Positions 1 to 11,620 of a stretch of 13,136 nt of DNA are shown here, piece by piece (position 1 is the stretch's first letter; each line of letters starts with the position of its first letter). A program made the translations under genes and the position numbers. The notes under the pieces were generated by a model. It worked only from the letters and a program-made list of their open reading frames with translations, did no database searches and had not been told where the DNA came from. This stretch comes from Thioalkalivibrio sp. Lineage in GTDB: Bacteria > Pseudomonadota > Gammaproteobacteria > SpSt-1174. The stretch lies in NCBI GenBank assembly GCA_011046015.1, contig DSBO01000107.1:1-13136 (forward strand), in the 5' to 3' direction.

Positions 1-362
1 ACACCACACCGGCACCGCGCGACGCGCCCCCCGCAGCCCGCGTGTCGCTGCCGCGGGGCACGCTGCACGACGAGCTGTGGCTGCTGCGCCAGAACCCCGA
101 TCACTACGCCATCCAGGCCCTGGCCATCTCCAGCGAGGCCGCCGCCCGCGGGTTTTACGCGCAGCACGCGCAGGGCCTGCAGGCGGCCATCGCGCGCACG
201 CAGCACCAAGACCAGCGCTGGTACGTGCTGGTGTTCGGCGTCTATGCCGAGGCGCCGCGGGCGCGCCAGGCCATTGCGAGCCTGCCGGCTCCGGTGCGCG
301 ACAACGGGCCCTTCGTCCGACGCATCGGCGACCTGCAGGAGGCCATTCTCACCGTCCGCTAA
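1..362 (+). CDS. SPOR-domain protein, C-terminal part (DamX-like)
   Basis: The gene enters the window from the left. Its frame is open from base 3 and stops at 360-362, so only about 119 C-terminal residues are visible. The GTG at 42 lies inside the open frame and is probably an ordinary valine codon, not a start. The visible part reads as a SPOR domain: a segment beginning HYAIQALAISSEAAARGF, an arm with QRWYVLVFGVYAEAPRAR, and a final GPFVRRIGDLQ stretch. SPOR domains bind denuded septal peptidoglycan. In gammaproteobacteria proteins of this kind (DamX) have a cytoplasmic N-terminus, one membrane segment and a periplasmic SPOR domain at the division site; those N-terminal parts would lie outside the window. 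A SPOR gene following aroKB and preceding gltB is a familiar arrangement, but aroKB cannot be seen here. The family call is fairly firm; identity as DamX itself is inferred. Confidence 0.8.
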   Translation, partial: TTPAPRDAPPAARVSLPRGTLHDELWLLRQNPDHYAIQALAISSEAAARGFYAQHAQGLQAAIARTQHQDQRWYVLVFGVYAEAPRARQAIASLPAPVRDNGPFVRRIGDLQEAILTVR

Positions 363-403
363 CGCGCCCGCCCCCACCGCCCCGCCATTTGCGCGCGTGC
401 GAA

Positions 404-433
404 TTGAACGCCTGCCCCCGCCGGCCTTATACT
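404..433 (+). promoter_or_regulatory. sigma70-type promoter for gltB
   Basis: A -35 element TTGAAC (404-409) and a -10 element TATACT (428-433) are separated by 18 bp. This places the transcription start near 440, about 83 nt before the gltB ATG. It is the best promoter match in the left part of the window and lies in the 160-bp gap between the SPOR gene and gltB. It indicates that gltB is transcribed independently of the upstream gene. Confidence 0.6.
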
Positions 434-451
434 ACTAGACCTTTTGGCTAC

Positions 452-477
452 CGCCCGGCCACCCCCTGCGCCGGGCG
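452..477 (+). promoter_or_regulatory. Leader hairpin in the gltB 5' UTR
   Basis: CGCCCGGC (452-459) and GCCGGGCG (470-477) form a perfect 8-bp G+C stem around a 10-nt C-rich loop. The hairpin begins roughly 12 nt after the predicted transcription start and ends 45 nt before the gltB ATG. No T-run follows, so it is not a standard intrinsic terminator. It could stabilise the mRNA 5' end or serve as a regulatory structure; nothing in the sequence decides which. Confidence 0.4.
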
Positions 478-522
478 TTCGTGTCTGTACAGCCAGGCCG
501 AGTTCAACGGAGACCTGCGTAA

Positions 523-4986
<4,464 letters not shown>

Positions 4987-4991
4987 TCGTG

Positions 4992-5036
4992 GATCGCGGG
5001 CCGCAGGCGCCTGGCGCTTGCGGCCCGCGGGCGATC
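4992..5036 (+). terminator. Large hairpin between gltB and dnaG, possible terminator
   Basis: Eleven bases at 4995-5005 (CGCGGGCCGCA) pair perfectly with 5019-5029. The 13-nt loop can fold further, and GATC at 4992-4995 and 5033-5036 could add an outer pairing. It begins 5 nt after the gltB stop. There is no T-run behind it, so it is not a textbook intrinsic terminator. It may act as a 3' stabiliser or partial terminator between two functionally unrelated genes. Confidence 0.4.
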
Positions 5037-5054
5037 GGCTGACACTGTCCCTCC

Positions 5055-6809
5055 ATGGCCGGCCGCATCCCGCAGCACTTCATCGACGAGCTCCTCGCCC
5101 GCGTCGACATCGTCGACGTGATCGATGCGCGCGTGCCGCTGAAAAAGCGCGGTCGGGAACACGTCGCCTGCTGCCCCTTCCACAGCGAGAAGACCCCCTC
5201 CTTCTACGTCAGCCCGCAGAAGCAGTTCTACCACTGTTTCGGCTGCGGCGCGCACGGCACCGCGCTCGGCTTCCTGATGGAATACGAGCACATGGACTTC
5301 GTCGAGGCCGTCGAGCAGCTGGCCGGCTCACTGGGGATGGAGGTGCCGCGCGAGGGGGGCGAGACGCCGGCCCGGCCGAAACGGGAGTTCGAGGGGCTGT
5401 ACGCCGTCATGGAACAGGCTGCCGAATACTACCGTCAGCAGCTCAGGCACGGTCCCCGTGCGGTGGATTACCTCAAGGGCCGGGGGCTGTCCGGCCAGGT
5501 GGCCGGCGACTACGGTCTGGGCTACGCCCCGGCCGGCTGGGACGGCCTGCTGCAGCACCTGGGCAAGGAGGCCACCGACGCCATGCACCAGGCCGGCCTG
5601 CTGATCCAGAAGGACGGTGGTGGTTACTACGACCGCTTCCGCGACCGCGTCATGTTCCCCATCCGCGACCGGCGCGGGCGGGTGATCGCCTTCGGCGGCC
5701 GCATCCTCGATCAGGGCGAGCCCAAGTACCTCAACTCCCCCGAGACCCCGATCTTCCACAAGGGCCGTGAACTCTACGGGCTCTACGAGGCGCGCAAGGC
5801 CTCCTCGCGACTCGATCGCATCCTCGTGGTCGAGGGCTACATGGACGTGATCGCGCTGGCCCAGCACGGCATCACCAACGCCGTCGCCACCCTCGGCACC
5901 GCCACCACCGCACAGCACCTGGAGACCCTGTACCGGCTGGTGCCGAGCGTCGTGTTCTGCTTCGACGGCGACCGCGCCGGCCGGCAGGCGGCGTGGCGGG
6001 CCCTGGAGCACGCCCTGCCCGCGCTGCGCGACGGGCTGGAGGCCTATTTCCTGTTCCTGCCCGAGGGCGAGGACCCGGACACCCTGGTGCGCCAGCTCGG
6101 CCGCGAGGGCTTCGAGGCCGCGGTGGACGGCGCGATGGGCCTCTCGGACTTTCTCATCCAGGGCCTGAAGGAGCGCCACAACGTGCTGAGCCACGAGGGG
6201 CGCGCCCACCTGGCCGACGACGCGCGCAAGCTCATCCGGGACCTGAGCCCCGGTTTCCTGCGCGAGCAGCTGCTCACCGAACTCGCGCGGCTGCTAAACC
6301 TCACGCCGGATCGCCTGGAGCGTCACCTCGGAGACGCAGGCGAGCCCCTGCCCGCGACGGCCGCCCGCCCGCAGCGCACCCCGGCGCGCCACCAGCTGCA
6401 CATGACCCCGGTACGCCTGGCGATCGCCCTCCTGCTCCTCGAGCCGGAGCTCGCCAGCACCCTGGAGCCGGTACCGGAGCTGGTCAGCCCCGACATCCCC
6501 GGCACCGAGCTCCTGGTGGAACTGCTTGAAACGGCGCGCCAGAACCCCCATCTAACCACTGCAGCGATGATCGAACGCTTCCGGGAGCGGCAGGAATATC
6601 CACATCTACTAAAATTGCTGGAGTGGGAACCCGCCGCGAGCGACAGCGACACCCTCCGGCGGATGTTCCTGGATGCCATTGCGCGCCTGGTCTCGAAACG
6701 TGCCGAACAGCGCACCGAGTACCTGCTGCACAAGTCCCGCGTCCAGACCCTGGATCCCGAGGAAAAGGCCGAGCTCAACGCCCTGCTGACTGGCCGGGCG
6801 ACCCGCTAA
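5055..6809 (+). CDS. dnaG: DNA primase
   Basis: Primase lays down the short RNA primers for Okazaki fragments and leading-strand starts, working with the DnaB helicase at the replication fork. The product is 584 residues, close to the E. coli protein. The N-terminal CHC2 zinc-binding domain has ligands Cys40, His43, Cys61 and Cys64. The catalytic core carries the TOPRIM motifs: Glu260 in VVEGYMDVIAL, and Asp304 and Asp306 in FDGDRAG. The less conserved C-terminal part (after about residue 440) is the helicase-interaction region. The start is chosen because MAGRIPQHFIDELLARVDIVDVI matches the conserved beginning of DnaG, although no clear Shine-Dalgarno sequence precedes it. It lies 68 bp after gltB and 126 bp before rpoD. 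Primase next to rpoD is the core of the macromolecular-synthesis operon, but rpsU, normally upstream, is absent here. Confidence 0.98.
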   Translation: MAGRIPQHFIDELLARVDIVDVIDARVPLKKRGREHVACCPFHSEKTPSFYVSPQKQFYHCFGCGAHGTALGFLMEYEHMDFVEAVEQLAGSLGMEVPREGGETPARPKREFEGLYAVMEQAAEYYRQQLRHGPRAVDYLKGRGLSGQVAGDYGLGYAPAGWDGLLQHLGKEATDAMHQAGLLIQKDGGGYYDRFRDRVMFPIRDRRGRVIAFGGRILDQGEPKYLNSPETPIFHKGRELYGLYEARKASSRLDRILVVEGYMDVIALAQHGITNAVATLGTATTAQHLETLYRLVPSVVFCFDGDRAGRQAAWRALEHALPALRDGLEAYFLFLPEGEDPDTLVRQLGREGFEAAVDGAMGLSDFLIQGLKERHNVLSHEGRAHLADDARKLIRDLSPGFLREQLLTELARLLNLTPDRLERHLGDAGEPLPATAARPQRTPARHQLHMTPVRLAIALLLLEPELASTLEPVPELVSPDIPGTELLVELLETARQNPHLTTAAMIERFRERQEYPHLLKLLEWEPAASDSDTLRRMFLDAIARLVSKRAEQRTEYLLHKSRVQTLDPEEKAELNALLTGRATR

Positions 6810-6875
6810 CGGCGGGCCGGATCCGGGCGGCTGGACGGACCGGGGACACTGGGACTCGTAGAAACCCCCGATCTG

Positions 6876-6884
6876 TGGTATAAA
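6876..6884 (+). promoter_or_regulatory. Extended -10 promoter upstream of rpoD
   Basis: TGG followed by TATAAA (6879-6884) makes an extended -10 element 51 bp before the rpoD ATG. No strong -35 hexamer is found at the proper distance, which fits an extended -10 promoter. It lies in the 126-bp dnaG-rpoD gap and would give rpoD its own transcript in addition to any readthrough from dnaG. Confidence 0.5.
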
Positions 6885-6935
6885 GTCGGGTTCACTTTTG
6901 CCATTCAACTCCAGATTTCACAGGCACTTACGCGA

Positions 6936-8801
<1,866 letters not shown>

Positions 8802-8813
8802 GTCCCGCCCGCG

Positions 8814-8843
8814 AGGGGATCGAAGCCTGGCCTTCGATCCCCT
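8814..8843 (+). terminator. Hairpin after rpoD, likely transcription terminator
   Basis: AGGGGATCGAAG (8814-8825) and CTTCGATCCCCT (8832-8843) form a perfect 12-bp stem with a 6-nt loop, starting 13 nt after the rpoD stop. The downstream bases are only moderately T-rich (TATATGCTT from 8849), so termination may be imperfect or Rho-assisted. Position and stem strength make it the probable end of the rpoD transcript. Confidence 0.6.
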
Positions 8844-8867
8844 GCGCCTATATGCTTGGCCACTTTC

Positions 8868-8916
8868 GGGCCTGTAGCTCAGTCGGTTAGAGCAGGAAGC
8901 CATAATCGATTAGTCG
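8868..8916 (+). pseudogene. Decayed 5' portion of a tRNA gene
   Basis: The first 28 bases (8868-8895) match the start of the intact tRNA at 8984 with only two transitions, covering the acceptor 5' strand and the whole D arm. The next five bases differ, then CATAATCG (8901-8908) matches the anticodon region again, one base closer than in the intact gene. Beyond that the similarity fades, and no matching acceptor 3' strand, T arm or CCA is present. It cannot fold as a tRNA. The likeliest reading is a tandem copy of the neighbouring tRNA that lost its 3' half. Confidence 0.65.
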
Positions 8917-8983
8917 AGACCCGAAGGAAGCGTTAGAATCTCCACCTTCGAAGCCTTGGCTGGCGAAGGTAAAATCAAAAAAA

Positions 8984-9060
8984 GGGCCTATAGCTCAGTT
9001 GGTTAGAGCAGCCGACTCATAATCGGTAGGTCGCAGGTTCAAGTCCTGCTGGGCCCACCA
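8984..9060 (+). tRNA. tRNA with CAU anticodon, probably tRNA-Ile2 (lysidine type)
   Basis: A full cloverleaf of 77 bases with encoded CCA is visible. The acceptor GGGCCTA pairs with 9050-9056. The D stem is GCTC/GAGC. The anticodon stem is 9011-9015 with 9023-9027, and the anticodon CAT lies at 9018-9020. The T stem is GCAGG/CCTGC around TTCAAGT, followed by discriminator A and CCA (9058-9060). CAU can mean elongator Met or Ile2. The C4-G69 and C5-G68 acceptor pairs, known recognition features of the lysidine synthetase TilS, and the resemblance to E. coli ileX, which also lies near rpoD, favour Ile2. An elongator Met identity cannot be excluded. Its 3' end is the probable integration site of the element that follows. 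Confidence 0.95.
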
Positions 9061-9082
9061 TCTACCGCCAAATCGTCCCAAA

Positions 9083-9124
9083 GGTACAATTTCGGTACAG
9101 TCAGAAACACTGGAACTGTACCGA
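9083..9124 (+). promoter_or_regulatory. Repeated GGTACA sites and inverted repeat before the integrase
   Basis: GGTACA occurs at 9083-9088 and again at 9095-9100, 12 bp apart. TCGGTACAGT (9092-9101) and ACTGTACCGA (9115-9124) form a perfect 10-bp inverted repeat with a 13-bp centre, and the second arm ends 7 bp before the integrase ATG. A TACAAT -10-like hexamer (9085-9090) overlaps the first site, without a clear -35. Position and symmetry suggest an operator for int, or integrase/excisionase arm-binding sites of the attachment region. Which one is inference. Confidence 0.5.
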
Positions 9125-9131
9125 GGCCCTC

Positions 9132-9996
9132 ATGGCGACACTGGTAAAGACACCCTCCGGCACCTGGAAAGCCGTCATCCGCAAGGTCGGCTTTCCAACA
9201 GCAACCAAGACCTTCCGTACCAAACGGGATGCTGAAGACTGGTCACGTCGAACAGAAGACGAGATGGTGCGCGGCGTTTACATCCAACGCGCTCCGGCCG
9301 AGCGGATGACAGTCTCCGATGCACTCAAGCGCTACCTGGCAGAAGTCTCGCCCACCAAGCGACCATCTTCAGCAGCCAGCAACGGCCGGCATTCCAAGCC
9401 GTTGATCCAGCACCTCGGCAAGTACTCCCTGGCCGCCCTCACCCCAGAGATCATTGCCAAGTATCGTGATGACAGACTGGCAGGGCTGGATAGATAAGGA
9501 CGCCAAGGGAAGACCCGCGCCCAAACCCCGCTCCCCGAACACGGTCCGCCTCGATCTGGCACTGCTGGGCCACATGTTCAGTACCGCGATCAAGGAATGG
9601 GGCATTGGCCTGCCAAGCAATCCGGTACAGAACATCCGCCGTCCCGCACCACCACCCGGTCGTGAACGGCGTCTCAGCCTGGAAGAAGAAACACGACTGA
9701 TGCAGGCAGTTGATGCGCACAGTAACCCAATGCTCGGCTGGATCGTGCGTATCGCCCTGGAAACAGGCATGCGCTCGTCGGAGATCAGAACCCTTCGCCG
9801 GAGCCAGGTCGATCTGAAACGGCGCATCGTGCGCCTTCTGGAGACGAAGAACACCCTGCCCCGCACCGTTCCCCTGACCAGTGCCTCCGTAGACATATTC
9901 CGTCAAGCCCTGGCCAACCCGGTTCGCCCCATTGATACCGATCTGATCTTCTTCGGAGAGCCTGGAAAAGATGGGCAGCGAAGGCCTTACAACTTC
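9132..9996 (+). pseudogene. Tyrosine recombinase/integrase, frameshifted and 3'-truncated
   Basis: An ICE/phage-type tyrosine integrase. The ATG at 9132 has GAGG at 9123-9126 as ribosome binding site. The N-terminal part shows the DNA-binding arm (TKTFRTKRDAEDWSRRTEDE) and the start of the core-binding domain, then stops at 9495-9497. The same protein continues in the +1 frame from about 9493 (SPNTVRLDLALLGHMF), so a small indel has broken the gene. The catalytic domain begins normally: the first catalytic Arg is at 9772-9774 in TGMRSSEI and the beta-strand Lys at 9847-9849 in ETKNTLPRT. After RRPYNF (near 9990) integrase similarity ends, exactly where the HxxR box and later the nucleophilic Tyr should follow. 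The reading frame then enters TrbL sequence. It cannot be an active recombinase. The exact junction is approximate. Confidence 0.85.
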
Positions 9997-10449
9997 ATCT
10001 TCACTGGCTTTTTCCGGTGGCTGTTGGTCAATGGGCCGGCGTTTACCAACTCGATCATCCAGTCATTGGCCAGAATCGGTGAGCAGGCGGCTGGTGTGTC
10101 CTCTGTCACGCCGTCCGGCATCGTCGATGTTGGCTTTATGATCTGGAAGCAGGCCATCAATAACCTGTCGGCCTGGTCGCCCGTCGATAGTCTGGTGGGT
10201 GCCGTATTGAGTGCCGCAATCATGCTGCTTCTGGCCCTGGTCGCCATCAACATGCTGCTGATGCTGATCGCGGCCTGGCTGCTGGCCTATGCCGGGATCT
10301 TCTTTCTGGGCTTCGGCGGATCGCGTTGGACTTCGGACATGGCGATCAACTACTCCAAGACTGTCCTTGGCGTGGCCGCGCAGATCATGACCATGGTGTT
10401 GCTGGTTGGCATTGGTAACGACATGCTGTCGACCTTCTACCCAGAATGA
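9997..10449 (+). pseudogene. trbL: TrbL conjugation protein, 5'-truncated middle part fused to int
   Basis: From about FTGFFRWLL onwards the frame reads as the membrane part of TrbL, the polytopic inner-membrane subunit of P-type conjugative secretion systems (VirB6-like). Visible hallmarks are WLLVNGPAFTNSIIQSL, VDVGFMIWKQA and FFLGFGGSRWTSDMAINYSK. At least three strongly hydrophobic segments are seen, two in the LLLALVAINMLLMLIAAWLL region and one in QIMTMVLLVGIG. The N-terminal part is missing and is replaced in frame by integrase sequence, giving a 331-codon chimera if read from the ATG at 9454. It stops at 10447-10449, overlapping the ATG of the next frame by four bases. The chimera has no own promoter or signal for correct membrane start, and no other conjugation gene is nearby, so it is taken as debris. 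Confidence 0.8.
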
Positions 10450-11093
10450 ACCAGAACGTGCTCAACTTCGAAGAGCTGGGCGTCATGCTGGTGTTCTGCA
10501 TGGCGTTGCTGTTGCTGGTTAACCGGGTGCCGCCAATGGTAGGCGGGATCATCACAGGTTCCGGCATCGGGTCTGCCGGCGGCATCGGCAACTTCGGTAC
10601 TGGAGCTGCGATAGGTGCCGTTATGGGGGCCGCTGGAATGGCAGCGGGCGCGGCAAGCGTGGCAGGTTCTGCCGTCATGGGTGGTGCGGCAAACCTTGCG
10701 GGAGGTGGTCCAGCCATCAAGGCAGCGTTCGACAAGGCACAAGCCTCGATGTCGAGCGGGAGCGACATGCCCAGCATGGGAGGAATGTCGAACAGTAACC
10801 CTGGCGGCGCAGGCACCAACGCCGGGGCTGACAGCAGCCCGTTCGCCCAGGCAGCCGGGTTTGGTGGCAATTCGGAGAGTGGCGCGAAACGGGCTGTTAG
10901 CCTGGCGACCGGCATGGCGGGCAACCTGGCCAAGGGAATCGGCGCTATGGCCGCTGAGAAGCTCAAGGATCGAATCGCGGATACACCCGGCGGTCGCCTG
11001 GCGTCATCGCTAAGGGCAAGCACCCTGTCGTTCGAGGGTAACAGCCTGGCTGGCAGCAACAGCGGCGAACATAATCACCATCACGATACATAA
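10446..11093 (+). CDS. trbL: TrbL C-terminal part, in a separate frame
   Basis: This 215-residue frame continues TrbL where the previous frame ends. EELGVMLVFCMALLLLVNRVPPMVGGIITG is the last hydrophobic segment of that family. It is followed by the usual long glycine/alanine-rich tail (about residues 35-110), a Ser/Gly/Asn-rich stretch, a second Gly/Ala block with KLKDRIADTPGG, and a histidine-rich end. The ATG overlaps the preceding stop as ATGA. In related TrbL proteins both parts are one continuous chain. Adding one A at 10445 (AAATGAAC instead of AATGAAC) would restore this, so a single-base deletion is the simplest explanation; a natural split gene with coupled translation is the alternative. 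Either way the N-terminal half of TrbL is lost, so function in conjugation is unlikely. Confidence 0.75.
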   Translation: MNQNVLNFEELGVMLVFCMALLLLVNRVPPMVGGIITGSGIGSAGGIGNFGTGAAIGAVMGAAGMAAGAASVAGSAVMGGAANLAGGGPAIKAAFDKAQASMSSGSDMPSMGGMSNSNPGGAGTNAGADSSPFAQAAGFGGNSESGAKRAVSLATGMAGNLAKGIGAMAAEKLKDRIADTPGGRLASSLRASTLSFEGNSLAGSNSGEHNHHHDT

Positions 11094-11108
11094 CATGGGG
11101 GAGCAGCA

Positions 11109-11264
11109 ATGGAGTTACCGGATAACACTGAGAACAAGCCATTCTTCATTACCGAAGAAATAGAGGCGGAAATGCAGCTGGAGCAGGAATTTACTCCCCC
11201 ACCCCACGTATCCACCACGAACAGCTTGGAGCTATTCGTGGCAGTAGCCAAGGACGCGTTCTGA
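11109..11264 (+). CDS. Small acidic protein of unknown function, 51 aa
   Basis: A short frame from ATG 11109 to TGA 11262-11264. It is preceded by an excellent ribosome binding site, GGGGGAG at 11097-11103, five bases from the ATG. It starts 15 bp after the trbL fragment and would belong to the same transcript. The product begins MELPDNTENKPFFITEEI, is rich in Glu in its first half, has a PPPH turn in the middle and ends hydrophobic (LELFVAVAKDAF). No signal peptide or membrane helix is evident, and I do not recognise a family. It may be a small accessory gene of the conjugation region or the 5' end of a truncated gene. The ribosome binding site is the main argument that it is real. Confidence 0.5.
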   Translation: MELPDNTENKPFFITEEIEAEMQLEQEFTPPPHVSTTNSLELFVAVAKDAF

Positions 11265-11292
11265 CCAACAATCTGGGTCATATAGCCTGAAA

Positions 11293-11309
11293 GGCGGGTC
11301 CACCCCGCC
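11293..11309 (+). other. Short G+C hairpin before the toxin-antitoxin pair
   Basis: GGCGGG (11293-11298) pairs with CCCGCC (11304-11309) around a 5-nt loop, 28 bp after the 51-codon frame. It lacks a following T-run. It could be a weak terminator of the conjugation-remnant transcript; otherwise the 110-bp gap holds only the promoter region listed next. Confidence 0.3.
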
Positions 11310-11313
11310 AAGG

Positions 11314-11342
11314 TTGCCATGATGCATGCAGTATCATACAGT
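11314..11342 (+). promoter_or_regulatory. Putative promoter/operator of the fitAB pair
   Basis: TTGCCA (11314-11319) and TACAGT (11337-11342) are spaced 17 bp apart and could form a promoter. The palindrome GTATcATAC (11331-11339) overlaps the -10 position. FitA/VapB-type antitoxins with their toxin partners repress their own promoter by binding such short palindromes, so this is a reasonable operator candidate. The match is modest and rests on position and symmetry only. Confidence 0.4.
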
Positions 11343-11374
11343 GATTGCATTGAAAGCACTGGAGACTGCTGGCG

Positions 11375-11620
11375 ATGGCCATGCTGACGGTTCGCAACTT
11401 ACCCGACGAAGTACACCGCGCTCTGCGCGTCCGTGCAGCTCTGCGTGGCCACAGCATGGAGGCCGAGGTACGGGGGATATTGGAGGCTGCTGTAGCGCCC
11501 GAGGGGCGCGTCAAGCTGGGCACTCTGCTGGCCGACATAGGCAAGCAGGCCAAGCTGACCGATAAAGAGCTGGCATCCTTCGGGTCGGCTCGCACTGAGC
11601 GCTCGGCGGCTACTGAATGA
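11375..11620 (+). CDS. fitA: Antitoxin, FitA/VapB-type ribbon-helix-helix protein
   Basis: An 81-residue protein. The N-terminal ribbon-helix-helix DNA-binding part reads LTVRNLPDEVHRALRVRAAL followed by SMEAEVRGIL, the pattern of FitA-like antitoxins. The C-terminal half (VKLGTLLADIGKQAKL) matches the toxin-binding tail of FitA. Family role: it neutralises the partner PIN-domain toxin and, with it, represses the operon. The ATG at 11375 is preceded by GGAG at 11361-11364; an in-frame ATG at 11381 is a possible alternative. The stop overlaps the toxin start as ATGA, implying coupled translation. The gene appears intact and lies downstream of the ICE remnant, consistent with an island stability or cargo module. 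Confidence 0.88.
   Translation: MAMLTVRNLPDEVHRALRVRAALRGHSMEAEVRGILEAAVAPEGRVKLGTLLADIGKQAKLTDKELASFGSARTERSAATE

Larger units (their letters stand above)
9061..11264 (+). mobile_element. Remnant of a tRNA-integrated conjugative element (ICE scar)
   Basis: A tyrosine integrase gene begins 72 bp downstream of a tRNA 3' end, the classic layout for an element using the tRNA as its attB. It is fused to the 3' part of trbL, a gene of P-type conjugative type IV secretion systems. The interval between int and trbL, which would have held most mobility genes, is gone. The base composition is visibly less G+C-rich than in gltB-rpoD. The right border is unknown: the toxin-antitoxin and type I restriction genes further on may be cargo of the same island. 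No second copy of the tRNA 3' end is seen in the window, so 11264 is a minimal right limit. Confidence 0.7.

Noticed and set aside
6861..6875. Possible heat-shock sigma32 promoter before rpoD (CCCCCGAT)
   Set aside because: The -10-like string is imperfect and no CTTGAA-like -35 lies at the right distance.
9454..10449. The 331-codon integrase-TrbL frame as a genuine new fusion protein
   Set aside because: Each half is an incomplete part of a known family, the integrase lacks its nucleophile, and the frame lacks a proper start. A deletion scar explains it better.
11271..11310. A GGGTCATATAGCCTGA stretch resembling a tRNA start, as a possible right attachment site
   Set aside because: Similarity to the tRNA 5' end is short and gapped, and the tRNA 3' end expected at an attachment site is not repeated there.
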